A stretch of DNA of 64,000 bases, from the NCBI GenBank assembly GCA_017417385.1, contig JAFPZF010000055.1, positions 23,413 through 87,412 on the forward strand, given 5' to 3'. Source of the DNA: Bacteroidales bacterium (GTDB lineage: Bacteria > Bacteroidota > Bacteroidia > Bacteroidales > Marinilabiliaceae). Positions 1 through 8,516 of this stretch are shown one piece after another. Within the stretch, counting starts at the first letter, position 1. Each line of letters begins with the position of its first letter. The translations under genes were made by a program, and so were the position numbers. The notes beneath the pieces were generated by a model. The model ran no database searches. It saw only the letters and a program-made list of their open reading frames with translations, and was not told the DNA's origin.

Positions 1-330
1 GTCTATGTAGCACGCGTAACCACAGTCGCCTATCAACTTGCTGTTCTGCTGAATTATGTTCTTGCTCCAATTGGAATTGACCGAGAGCTTGTCGACGGTC
101 TCGCCCTCCTGAGTGACGACCTCGCCCTCTGCTTCTGCCGAGAGGACTATCGTAACTTCATTCTCGAGGTTCAACGTGGCTGTCGCCTTGCGGTCTATGG
201 GCCATGGAGTGTAGTTCTCCATCGTTACCTGACTCGACGGCTTGCTCGCAAAGTCCAGGTCTATCATCTGAGCATTGACATTACTTGCCAATGCCCCTGT
301 AAACAACAATGATGTAAGTATTCTGTTCAT
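1..330 (-). CDS. N-terminal part of a secreted protein (runs off the left edge)
   Basis: Only the first 110 codons are present; the rest lies beyond base 1. The start ATG at 328-330 opens a Sec signal peptide (MNRILTSLLFTGALASNVNA), with likely cleavage before or after Gln21. The mature part begins QMIDLDFASKP and is rich in short beta-like stretches and acidic residues. I do not recognise the family; the signal peptide followed by DLDF is common in secreted or surface proteins of Bacteroidales. A good sigma-ABfr type promoter lies 62 bases upstream, so this is probably the first gene of its own transcription unit. Confidence 0.75.
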   Translation of the reverse strand, partial: MNRILTSLLFTGALASNVNAQMIDLDFASKPSSQVTMENYTPWPIDRKATATLNLENEVTIVLSAEAEGEVVTQEGETVDKLSVNSNWSKNIIQQNSKLIGDCGYACYID

Positions 331-391
331 CTTCTTTTAACCATTCTATTCGCACTCTCAAACACTACCCTACCTGAGCAGCATGCAAACA

Positions 392-420
392 CAAAGTTAG
401 CAAAACTACTGTAAATCAAA
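392..420 (-). promoter_or_regulatory. Bacteroidota promoter of the left-edge gene
   Basis: On the minus strand, TTTG (417-420) and TAACTTTG (392-399) are separated by 17 bases. This matches the Bacteroidota consensus TTTG / TAnnTTTG. Transcription would start near 387, giving a leader of about 57 bases. Confidence 0.6.
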
Positions 421-548
421 GCATTCTCCAGTAGCTATTAACTTTAGTTGAATGTTTAGGTGTAATATTTGCTACACTTTTTAACTTTCACCTTCTCCAT
501 TCGTCTCTACTATTCGCCTCCCCATGTCGACATCTTTCTCTCCGATTG

Positions 549-1394
549 CTACGCCCCTTGAGCAAGGGCTTTGACCACGTCTCTACCCGCTCTCAGCCCA
601 TCGGCATACAGGAGCTCTAATAGGTTCGCATCTGTCGTGGTGCGCCCGACTCCGAACAGTTGAGACGGACGGACGACGATTACATTTCCTTCCTTCTCGG
701 CCTGCCTCAACTCCTCTATCTGCTTGTTGTAGTCTGGTCCACGCCTGCATAGTAGCTCCCTGACCTTAGGGAAGTCACTATAGACTGCTGATGGCAGCCA
801 CATCCGATGCTCGCACTTCCTGTAGGTCTCGTCTTTCGTCATGACGACTACAAGCCTGTCACATCCGTCAGCAAAGGCTTTCTTGAAGGGAACTGAATCG
901 GCAAGCCCACCATCTGCCATTGGCCTGCCGTCGACCTTCCATAGTGGACAGAACAATGGCAACGAGCAACTCGCCCGACATGCATCTGCAAAGCGTCCAA
1001 AGTCCTCATACTCCTCGAGATAGGCAGCCTCACCCGTCACGGCATCTGTCGCCACCATGATCATTCGTCGTCCCCTCGTAGCCTCTTGATAACGCTCGAA
1101 ATCGAATGGGTAGTATGTCTTGGGAAGGTCGTTGAATACGAAGTCCAAGTCGATGACTCCATGCCCGTTGAAAAGGCCTTTCAGTCCTATGTAGGGGTGT
1201 ATTCTGTGCATGTCGAGGTCTATGTACCTCGACCGCCCCCTCTGACCCGAGAAATAGTTTATGCCTATGGCAGCACCGGCCGACGCTCCTATGACATAGT
1301 CGAATTCGACTTCATAGTCGAGAAACGCGTCGAGCACCCCAGCTGTGAACACCCCACGCATTCCTCCTCCTTCGAGGACTAGACCTGTCTTCAT
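549..1394 (-). CDS. Patatin-like phospholipase family protein
   Basis: 281 residues. It shows the patatin hallmarks: a glycine-rich oxyanion-hole loop GGGMRG (9-14), the nucleophile elbow GASAG with Ser38, and the catalytic Asp in DGG (161-163), which together form a Ser-Asp dyad. The length fits the short bacterial YjjU-type patatins, predicted lipid acyl hydrolases of the cytoplasm or inner membrane face. No signal peptide is visible. The start overlaps the stop of trxB by four bases (1391-1394, ATGA), so the two are translationally coupled. It is the last gene of the dnaX-trxB-patatin unit. The substrate is unknown. Confidence 0.88.
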   Translation of the reverse strand: MKTGLVLEGGGMRGVFTAGVLDAFLDYEVEFDYVIGASAGAAIGINYFSGQRGRSRYIDLDMHRIHPYIGLKGLFNGHGVIDLDFVFNDLPKTYYPFDFERYQEATRGRRMIMVATDAVTGEAAYLEEYEDFGRFADACRASCSLPLFCPLWKVDGRPMADGGLADSVPFKKAFADGCDRLVVVMTKDETYRKCEHRMWLPSAVYSDFPKVRELLCRRGPDYNKQIEELRQAEKEGNVIVVRPSQLFGVGRTTTDANLLELLYADGLRAGRDVVKALAQGA

Positions 1395-2329
1395 CTGCCC
1401 GTCGCCCTCAGATACCTGTCTGCGTCAATGGCTGCCCTGCATCCCGATGCCGCAGCCGTTATTGCCTGTCTGTACGTCGGGTCACAGACGTCGCCTGCAG
1501 CAAAGACTCCCTCGATGTTTGTCGTCTGTCCCTTGCCACTCGTCTTGATGTACCCTTCCCCGTCGGTCTCTATCTCTGGAAATACTTCCGTATTCGGTTT
1601 ATGTCCGATGGCAAGGAAAAAGCCCGATATCGGCACTCTCACCATCGTCTCGCCCTCTTCGCCTTTGTTCGTGACGAGCATCGCCGCCTCGAGCTTGTCC
1701 TCTCCCTCGAGAGAGACTGTCTGATGCTTGAAGAGGACTGTTATCTTTGGGTTGTCAAAGACTCTCTTGCACATGGCCTCAGACGCCCTCAGGACGTCCC
1801 TCCGCACTATCATGTACACCTTGTTCGCCAGCCCCGCCAGATATAGCGCCTCCTCGGCTGCCGTGTCTCCTCCGCCGACGACCGCAACGTCCTTTCCCTT
1901 GAAGAAAAATCCGTCGCACGTCGCACACGCCGAGACGCCCTTGCCTGCCAACCGCTTCTCGTCTGGCAATCCGAGATACTTGGCTGTCGCACCTGTCGCT
2001 ATGATGACCGCCTGAGCCTCTATCGTCTCGCCACTGTCTATGTGGACTACGAACGGACGCTTGTCGAAGTCGATGCCAGTGACCTCGCCGGTCATCATGG
2101 TCGCACCGACGCGCTCGGCCTGCGCTCGCATATCGTCCATGAGGTCAAAACCTTCCCTCCCCTCTGGGAATCCCGGGAAGTTCTCGATGACTGTCGTCTG
2201 AGTAAGCTGTCCACCCTGTACTGGTCCATCGACGAGTATCGTCTTACGACCTGCCCTCACGCCGTAGATTGCTGCCGTGTAGCCCGCAGGCCCCGACCCT
2301 ACTATGCAAATTTCTGTCTTGTTGTCCAT
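1391..2329 (-). CDS. trxB: Thioredoxin-disulfide reductase
   Basis: 312 residues, normal for the low-molecular-weight reductase. It reduces thioredoxin with NADPH through FAD. The FAD-binding motif GSGPAG is at 11-16, the redox-active pair is in CATC (Cys135, Cys138), the NADPH-binding GGGDTAAEEA follows in the middle, and the C-terminal FAD motif GVFAAGDV is present. It starts 10 bases after the end of dnaX and overlaps the patatin gene by four bases, so the three are probably co-transcribed. Confidence 0.96.
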   Translation of the reverse strand: MDNKTEICIVGSGPAGYTAAIYGVRAGRKTILVDGPVQGGQLTQTTVIENFPGFPEGREGFDLMDDMRAQAERVGATMMTGEVTGIDFDKRPFVVHIDSGETIEAQAVIIATGATAKYLGLPDEKRLAGKGVSACATCDGFFFKGKDVAVVGGGDTAAEEALYLAGLANKVYMIVRRDVLRASEAMCKRVFDNPKITVLFKHQTVSLEGEDKLEAAMLVTNKGEEGETMVRVPISGFFLAIGHKPNTEVFPEIETDGEGYIKTSGKGQTTNIEGVFAAGDVCDPTYRQAITAAASGCRAAIDADRYLRATGR

Positions 2330-2339
2330 TGTCTATATG

Positions 2340-4063
2340 TCAATCGAACGTCAGTCCGAACTTTGTTATCAACTTCTCGAGCTCTGCATTCTCCGAGAGC
2401 ATCGCATCTAGCTTCTGCTTCGCCGTATAGGGGACGATTGGAGCGTCTGTCTTCGCTACGAGGTTTGCCCTGATGCTCAGCCTGGAGTTTGAGAGTCTCT
2501 GGCGTAGGAATGTGACGAGGTCTACCCTGTTTGCTATCTCGCCCTGCATCGCATTCGCGACGTCGACGACTATGACTTCGCCTTCCAGCCTCGGTGGATG
2601 CGCCATGACGGAGCGCAGATGGCTGTCTGCTGTCTGCAGACGTGACGCGAAATCGCCCCACGCTGTTATGAGCTGATTGTAGTCTACTGCCTTGTCACTC
2701 TCGGCCTTCGCCCCGTATATTTCGTTCAGCGACGGTCCCGTAGCCTGTGTCTGTCCCGCCCCCTGATTGTCGACGCTCTTCAGTCTGTCAAATATCGAGC
2801 CGGTCGCCACTCCTGCCCCTGTCAGACGCGTCACTGACTGCGTCGCCTGTTGTGTTCCCACCGCTGTCGCCACGCCCTGCTGTGGTGTATTCTGCCCCTG
2901 CTGCTGTGCCTGCCCCTTCGACGCCTGTATCTTGAGATACAGAGCATTAAGTTGCGCTAAGACTTTTTTTTTTCGTCCCCGAGCATGCACGCCTTCAGCA
3001 ATGCAAACTCGACGTGCTGACGCTTATCTCTCGCCAGCCTATATCCTGCCTCGCTATCCGAGAGCGCCTCTATGAGCTGGAGTATCCGAGCCGACGTCAT
3101 GGCCCCAGCCTGCTGTGTATATCGCCCAGCCGTCTTCTCGCCGACGTCAAGCAGCCGTACCGCCTCGGGCGACTGCGCGACGAGCAGATTACGCAAATGA
3201 TGGCTCAGTCCACTTAGGAAGTTCAAGGCGTCAAAACCTCTCCTCAGCACGTCGTCGAACTGTAGCAGGCTCTTGATGTAGTCGTGATTGTTGATGTTGT
3301 CTACGGCCTCGAAAAAGACGTCGTAGTCGAGTATGTTCAGGTTCTCGACGACCTTGCGATACGTCACCTCGCTGCCCGAGAACGCTACTATCTGGTCGAA
3401 TATGGACAGCGCATCACGCATCGCACCGTCCGCCTTCTGCGCTATCACCTCCAGTGCGTCGTCCTCGGCTGTTATGCCCTCGCTCTTGGCGACGTACTTC
3501 AGGTGGTCCGCGACGTCCGGCACTGTTATCCTCTTGAAGTCGAAGACCTGGCATCGAGAAATGATGGTCGGCAATATCTTATGCTTCTCGGTCGTCGCCA
3601 ATATGAATATGGCATACGACGGCGGCTCCTCCAATGTCTTCAAGAAGGCATTGAACGCCTGCTGAGAGAGCATGTGGACCTCATCGATGATATATACGGA
3701 ATATCGACCGACCTGAGGCGGGAACTGGACACTGTCCGTGACCTCCCTTATGTCGTCGACTGAATTGTTCGACGCCGCATCGAGCTCGTGTATGTTCAGC
3801 GATCGATTCTCGTTGAACGCCTTGCAACTCTCACACTCGTTGCACGGCTCAAAGTCCGCTGTCAGGTTCGAGCAGTTGACGGTCTTCGCAAAGATTCGCG
3901 AACACGTCGTCTTTCCGACGCCCCTCGGTCCACAAAAGAGGTATGAGTGAGCTATACGCTGCTCCCTCACCGCATTCTTCAACGTCTGGGTGACACTCGC
4001 CTGACCAACTACCGACGCAAACGTCGCAGGCCTATACTTTCGTGCTGATACTACGTAATCCAT
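2340..4063 (-). CDS. dnaX: DNA polymerase III gamma/tau subunit (two frames joined by -1 slippage)
   Basis: Clamp-loader ATPase. From the ATG at 4061-4063, frame 0 gives 368 residues: Walker A GPRGVGKT (45-52), zinc-binding Cys64, Cys74, Cys77 and Cys80, the Walker B/DExH-like IIDEVH (125-130) and the ISRC motif. It ends KKKS at a TAG (2959-2961) just after a run of ten A. The -1 frame continues without stop to 2340 and encodes the Gln/Thr-rich linker and tau-type C-terminal domain. A -1 shift in the A run yields about 574 residues, the normal tau length. Frame 0 alone is a natural gamma-like product. An upstream in-frame ATG at 4084 would precede the -7 box, so I prefer 4063. A separate gene starting at the ATG at 2988-2990 is possible but unlikely. 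Confidence 0.9.
2925..2942 (-). other. Hairpin downstream of the dnaX slippery run
   Basis: Minus-strand RNA CUGUAUC-UCAA-GAUACAG forms a perfect 7-bp stem with a 4-base loop. It starts 21 bases after the A10 run. This is farther than the usual 5-9 base spacing of frameshift stimulators, so its role is uncertain. Confidence 0.45.
2964..2973 (-). other. A10 slippery sequence in dnaX (programmed frameshift or transcriptional slippage)
   Basis: The mRNA reads GAC G, then ten A, then GTCTTAG. Frame 0 ends at the TAG. Slipping back one base on A-AAA-AAA puts the ribosome in the long downstream frame; equally, RNA polymerase adding one A would do it. The known parallels are the A-AAA-AAG signal of E. 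coli dnaX and the A9 transcriptional slippage of Thermus dnaX. A sequencing error in the homopolymer is the alternative. Confidence 0.75.
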
Positions 4064-4071
4064 ATCTCTTA

Positions 4072-4079
4072 CAAAGATA
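4072..4079 (-). promoter_or_regulatory. -7 box of dnaX
   Basis: TATCTTTG on the minus strand matches TAnnTTTG. It lies only 9 bases from the ATG at 4063, so the mRNA would be nearly leaderless. No clear -33 TTTG is seen at the expected distance. Confidence 0.4.
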
Positions 4080-4160
4080 TGCAAAAATTATTTTCCGACA
4101 CCATTTGTCAGCTCTTTATATCTTTTTGCCATCTCTCTCCCCTTCTCCCCTTCTTCCCTT

Positions 4161-7091
4161 CTACTGCTCTATCGTTATCCCCATGACGCCAAACACTATG
4201 TCGTGCGCCTCAGCCGACACTCTTATGCTCCTGACGGTCTTCTTCCTGTCAAGCGGCATCTGGAGGACTGTCGCCACTCCTCCATCGACATACGGTCCAT
4301 ATACTGACTTCGGATTGCTCGTCAACGTGAAACCTACCTTGCCCGTGCCGAGACTGACCATCAACGGCCTCGGGCTCCCGGAGTCAAAGGCCTTCCCGTC
4401 CTCAAAATACTCCTGCTCTATCGGGACGTAGTTGTACGGCGGGACGACCTTCAGCGTGTCACTCGTCCCGTCTGTGTACTCCGCCAATACTCTTGCATTC
4501 TCGATTCTTGTCTGCATGTGGTTTGTCGAGCCCGCCACCAGCAGATAGGCCTTCCTGCCCTTCATGCCTACTGGTATCTCGACGCTCGTCGGGAAATTGT
4601 CCCATATCGAGACGAATACGACGTTGTTGCCGCTCTGAGCCAATCTGAACTTTAGTCCTCCTGGCAACGTCAACACGCCCTCTGGCAACGCTCTCATCGC
4701 ACTGTCACTGACGTCCGCGACGAGCTGCGGATGGCACCACTCGCCTATCCCCTGCTTGGGGATCTGTAGCGTCGTGACGTTCGGCCTCGGCGTGAGATAC
4801 TCGTGCTTGAATATGTTCGCGACTGTATCATTGCAACTTCCCGATATGTCTACGATCTTCTGCTTCTTCCCGACTTTCTCGCCCCTCCACGCCTGATAGC
4901 ACTTCTCCGGAGCTACGCTCTTCACCATCCGCTGCGCCTCTACTGTCTTCCGCCTCGGACACCTGAGGACGATCTCCTGCTCTCTCTCCGCCGTTCCGAC
5001 TTTGCTGACGACTCCTTCGTCAGCCCTCATCCTGAACTCTATCTTCAGCGGCTCGGCAAACTGCTGTGAGGCTCTGAGTCTGCACTCGTCGCCCTCTCTT
5101 CTGAAAGTGTATGTCATATACGGCGTCCTGACTGTCGCACTATCCCACTCCGCCGGGAAGCCTGGCTCTACGACGCACCTGCCCTCCAGCGCATGCGGAC
5201 GTATGCCCCACAGTCCTTTGATCAGACACCGCGCTGCCGTCCCGACGACGTCGCCAAAGTCTCTGTAGCACTCTCCCCTCGCCGCATCACAGAAGGATAG
5301 CTGACCGAAATTGCCCGGCGAGATTCCCAATATCATGTTGTCGACGACGTTTGCCCTCAGCATCCTGTATCCTGCATCTGGCATCCCTGCCTCAAAGAAG
5401 GCCAGCGCCATGTTGTAGTTCTCCGCAGGCGCCACGTTGTTGATGCTCCACGAGTATGGCATCCAGTCTGTCGTCGATATTGTGTAGTTGTCTTCGTCAA
5501 CTTTGATTCGCGGCTGATGTCTCTCCGCCCACATCGCCGCCCTATGTCTCTGCTCCTCGGTCCCGACCTCGCAGTCTATCGCGGTATATGTGGTCCAGAG
5601 TCCCGCATCTCCGTGGAGATTCAACCTGTCATAGTCTTCATATTCTGCCCAGTGTCCCTCGCTCTCTATCCATAGTCTGCTGTCTATGGCCTTCGCTATC
5701 TTCTCGTACTCCTCCTTGTATCGCGTACCGTCCTCGCCCAATATCTCTGCTATCTTCGTCGCATACTTGTTCGCCCGGAGGTTGTACGCTGTCGAGTGCG
5801 TCACCCCGCCTCCTGAATAATACAGTGCGTCCGACGCCCAGATGCAGCAATATGCGTCATACAGTCCGTCATCGTCTGGGTCGTAGTTTCTCTTCTCCCA
5901 CTCGAGGTGTAGCTTGAGCAGCTCCCAATATCTCCTCAGCGTCTCCTTCCGTGCGTCATAGTCGATGTGCTCGAGCAGCTCGTCGACGAAGTTGAGGTTC
6001 ATGTCATAGTGATGCATGACGTCGCTCTTGTTCGGGTATCTGCACAGGTACCCGTTGCTGTACATCTGCGTGCCCCACTTCTTCTCTGCCCTCGCTATGT
6101 TGAGCTCCTGGTCTTGCGTCGGGTGCGGATATATCGGCTCGACATTCCTGACCTGGCTCGCCGCGTATGCGTCTAAATGTCTCTGCTGCCTGTCCTGCCA
6201 CCCGAGGTAGTCTCCCGTGTACCCTGCTCGCCAACCCGCAAGCTGCATTCTCCACCCTATCGCCCCGTGGAGCCACGTCTCGCCATCCCATATTCCCTCT
6301 GCCGCAGCAACTATCGCCCCATCAAGGGCGTTCAGCCATTCGTCAGGCGTCCGAAACTCTATATGCCGAGCCATCTTCTCCCGCTCTGCCTCCGCCCGCT
6401 CCCAGGCCTCCGTGTTGTTCATCTCCTCTACGGCTTTCATGCCCGTGGCAAAGACAAGGTATAGCTCCCGGCCTTCTTTGAGTCTGAAATAGGACGACGC
6501 CTGCTTCCCGTCTGCCTCAAATCCGTCCTTGGGATCTACTCCGATGTCCCCGCTCCTGTTCATCTTCTTGACCTTGGTGTACGAGAGTATGGCCTCTATC
6601 GTCAACTCTTCTTTCGCATCCCTGACTGCCATCTTCCACATCGCGGACTCTATGTCTGTCGATGCCAACACTTCGATATGGATTTCGACCCCTCCAAGGC
6701 GTCTGTCCTTCAGGGTGTACTCTCTCCTCCCGCAGTCATATTCTGCCCTGCAAGTCTCTATCTCGTCCATCGGCACGACGACTCCGTCCGCCCGGACGAC
6801 TCTAAATGCTATGTTATGATACTCACCCCTTCTGAAGGTCGCAAAGACTGGCCTGTCCGACGTCTCTACTCTGAAGTCGGTCACGCCTCCATAGAGCGCC
6901 CGCGTATACCTGTTCCGCCCGTTCTCGGAGACGAACTTGTCGCCCTCTACTCTGTACTGAACTGTCCGCTGTGTCCCGCGTAGTTCGTCGTTATAGGACT
7001 TTGATTCTATGAAGTCGCCTATCTTCTTCTGGCTATATGAGACTACGCTCATCGCCACCATCATGATGGCTGCTGCTACTCTTGCTTCCAT
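4161..7091 (-). CDS. Secreted six-hairpin glycosidase-like protein (DUF4450-like)
   Basis: 976 residues from the ATG at 7089-7091. The N-terminus MEARVAAAIMMVAMSVVSYS is a signal peptide. An N-terminal beta-rich part is followed by a central helical part with aromatic-rich, acid-containing stretches (for example WLHGAIGWRMQLAGWR, DWMPYSWSINN and NYNMALAFFEAG) typical of (alpha/alpha)6 toroid glycosidases, and by C-terminal beta domains. It resembles the Bacteroidota proteins labelled DUF4450; the family assignment is from memory and the enzymatic activity is not shown. It sits directly downstream of the arabinose genes but has its own -7 box and follows a terminator. I infer a role in releasing arabinose or another sugar from glycans in the periplasm or at the cell surface. 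Confidence 0.7.
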   Translation of the reverse strand: MEARVAAAIMMVAMSVVSYSQKKIGDFIESKSYNDELRGTQRTVQYRVEGDKFVSENGRNRYTRALYGGVTDFRVETSDRPVFATFRRGEYHNIAFRVVRADGVVVPMDEIETCRAEYDCGRREYTLKDRRLGGVEIHIEVLASTDIESAMWKMAVRDAKEELTIEAILSYTKVKKMNRSGDIGVDPKDGFEADGKQASSYFRLKEGRELYLVFATGMKAVEEMNNTEAWERAEAEREKMARHIEFRTPDEWLNALDGAIVAAAEGIWDGETWLHGAIGWRMQLAGWRAGYTGDYLGWQDRQQRHLDAYAASQVRNVEPIYPHPTQDQELNIARAEKKWGTQMYSNGYLCRYPNKSDVMHHYDMNLNFVDELLEHIDYDARKETLRRYWELLKLHLEWEKRNYDPDDDGLYDAYCCIWASDALYYSGGGVTHSTAYNLRANKYATKIAEILGEDGTRYKEEYEKIAKAIDSRLWIESEGHWAEYEDYDRLNLHGDAGLWTTYTAIDCEVGTEEQRHRAAMWAERHQPRIKVDEDNYTISTTDWMPYSWSINNVAPAENYNMALAFFEAGMPDAGYRMLRANVVDNMILGISPGNFGQLSFCDAARGECYRDFGDVVGTAARCLIKGLWGIRPHALEGRCVVEPGFPAEWDSATVRTPYMTYTFRREGDECRLRASQQFAEPLKIEFRMRADEGVVSKVGTAEREQEIVLRCPRRKTVEAQRMVKSVAPEKCYQAWRGEKVGKKQKIVDISGSCNDTVANIFKHEYLTPRPNVTTLQIPKQGIGEWCHPQLVADVSDSAMRALPEGVLTLPGGLKFRLAQSGNNVVFVSIWDNFPTSVEIPVGMKGRKAYLLVAGSTNHMQTRIENARVLAEYTDGTSDTLKVVPPYNYVPIEQEYFEDGKAFDSGSPRPLMVSLGTGKVGFTLTSNPKSVYGPYVDGGVATVLQMPLDRKKTVRSIRVSAEAHDIVFGVMGITIEQ

Positions 7092-7096
7092 ATATG

Positions 7097-7104
7097 CAAA
7101 TTTA
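7097..7104 (-). promoter_or_regulatory. -7 box of the glycosidase-like gene
   Basis: TAAATTTG on the minus strand. It overlaps an upstream in-frame ATG at 7109 and leaves only 5 bases to the ATG at 7091. This decides for the later start and predicts an almost leaderless mRNA. Confidence 0.4.
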
Positions 7105-7210
7105 ATCATTTTATCCTTCTTCCCCGCCCTCTTGGTCTTTTAATGTCTCCTTTCCCCTACCCTATCTTCCCCCACGCCCTTCTCTCCGCCCCTACGCAAC
7201 TCTTTTGTAC

Positions 7211-7253
7211 GCAAAAAGCCCCGCACCTATGTTTTACCTTCGGTGCGGGGCTT
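7211..7253 (-). terminator. Intrinsic terminator after the aldose epimerase gene
   Basis: A 12-bp perfect stem (7216-7227 with 7242-7253) on the minus strand ends in GGGGCTTTTT. It lies 21 bases after the stop of the epimerase gene and separates the pentose operon from the glycosidase-like gene. Confidence 0.85.
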
Positions 7254-7274
7254 ATTTAGCCTGCTATTCTGTCT

Positions 7275-8453
7275 TTACTTCTCGACTGAGAAGGAGTAGA
7301 TGCAGATATGGCTGTATGTCTCTCCCGGATTGAGCTGGCACTGTGGGAACGCCGGCGTGTTCGGCGTGTTAGGATAGTGCTGCGTCTCGAGGCAGAGCGC
7401 CGAACGACGTGGATACATCTTACCACACTTGCCCTTCTGCGTCCCGTTCAGGAAGTTGCCTGCGTAGAACTGTACACCCGGCTCCGACGTGTAGACTCTC
7501 ATGATGCGACCACTCTGCGGGTCGTTCACCTGTGCCGCAAAACGTACTCCGTTCTCGCCGATGCAGTCCGAGAGGACGAAGTTATGGTCGTAACCCTGTC
7601 CGAGGAGAAGCTGCGGATGCTGGCTCTCGAGGCTGTCACTGATGAGATGCGACGTGCGGAAGTCGAATGGCGTGCCCTCGACGCTCATCATCTCGCCCGT
7701 TGGTATCAGCTTGTCATCGACAGGCGTGATCTCGTCTGCTGCTATGCGGAGGACCTCGTCGTTGATGCTCTCGTCGTCGTCACCATTGAGGTTGAAGAAC
7801 GAGTGGTTGGTGAGGTTGACGACTGTCGGCTTGTCGGTCGTTGCTGTGTACGAGATGACGACGCTGTTGGTGTCGGTCAACTCGTAGGTGACTGCCGTGG
7901 CGAGGTTGCCCGGGAAACCCATCTCGCCGTCAGGCGATGTGTACTTGAAGGTGATCTTCTGGTCGCCCTCCTGATTGGCATCCCATACGACTGCATAGAA
8001 TCCCTTATGTCCTCCGTGCAGTGAATTGGTCCCCTCGTTCTGGTCGACTGTGTACTCGGTGCCGTCAATGCTGAACTTGCCCTCAGCTATGCGGTTGCCA
8101 TATCGCCCGATCGTCGCTCCGAAAAATGGCTCGCCCTTACCCGTAGCATTGTCACATGCTGCATACTCTGCCGCCGTGGCATATCCCTGGACGACGTCCG
8201 CAAGCTTGCCGTTGCGGTCCGGGACGTAGAGCGACACCATCTTCGCTCCGATGTTGGTGAACTGCGCTGTGACTCCGTTCTTGTTGGTAAGTGTGTAGAG
8301 TTTCACGGTCTTTCCGTCGACCGTCGCCTCGCCAAAGGACTTAGGGCAGATGCCGACCTTCTGGCAGCTATCCGCGGGCTTACCGCCCTGGCATGAATAG
8401 AGTGTGAGCATGGCAAGCGATGCTAGGCCTGCACACAGAAATCTCTTTGTCAT
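7275..8453 (-). CDS. Aldose 1-epimerase, predicted lipoprotein
   Basis: 392 residues. It interconverts alpha and beta anomers of free sugars. Family motifs are visible: His146 in GTNSLHGG, catalytic His217 in NLTNHSFF, and catalytic base Glu356 in ALCLETQHYP. The N-terminus MTKRFLCAGLASLAMLTLYS followed by Cys21 is a lipoprotein signal, so the enzyme should be anchored in the periplasm or outer membrane rather than cytosolic like GalM of E. coli. It follows araB by 63 bases, but an intrinsic terminator lies in that gap, so its expression is probably lower than that of araDAB or depends on read-through. It is probably a mutarotase acting on sugars entering for the symporter and AraA. Confidence 0.92.
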   Translation of the reverse strand: MTKRFLCAGLASLAMLTLYSCQGGKPADSCQKVGICPKSFGEATVDGKTVKLYTLTNKNGVTAQFTNIGAKMVSLYVPDRNGKLADVVQGYATAAEYAACDNATGKGEPFFGATIGRYGNRIAEGKFSIDGTEYTVDQNEGTNSLHGGHKGFYAVVWDANQEGDQKITFKYTSPDGEMGFPGNLATAVTYELTDTNSVVISYTATTDKPTVVNLTNHSFFNLNGDDDESINDEVLRIAADEITPVDDKLIPTGEMMSVEGTPFDFRTSHLISDSLESQHPQLLLGQGYDHNFVLSDCIGENGVRFAAQVNDPQSGRIMRVYTSEPGVQFYAGNFLNGTQKGKCGKMYPRRSALCLETQHYPNTPNTPAFPQCQLNPGETYSHICIYSFSVEK

Positions 8454-8467
8454 AATTTGGTTTCAAG

Positions 8468-8505
8468 AAAAAAGCAGGAACGCCCCGGGTTCGGACGTTC
8501 CTGCT
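8468..8505 (-). terminator. Terminator between araB and the epimerase gene
   Basis: Minus-strand stem AGCAGGAACG/CGTTCCTGCT (8473-8482 with 8496-8505) followed by a run of six T. It ends 15 bases before the ATG of the next gene. It therefore looks like an intra-operon attenuator or a partial terminator. Confidence 0.75.
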
Positions 8506-8516
8506 GCAGTGTGTGA

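Noticed and set aside
2340..2990. A separate 216-residue gene starting at the ATG at 2988-2990
   Set aside because: Its first codons overlap dnaX across the A10 run and its sequence is the tau tail of dnaX. A frameshifted dnaX explains it better.
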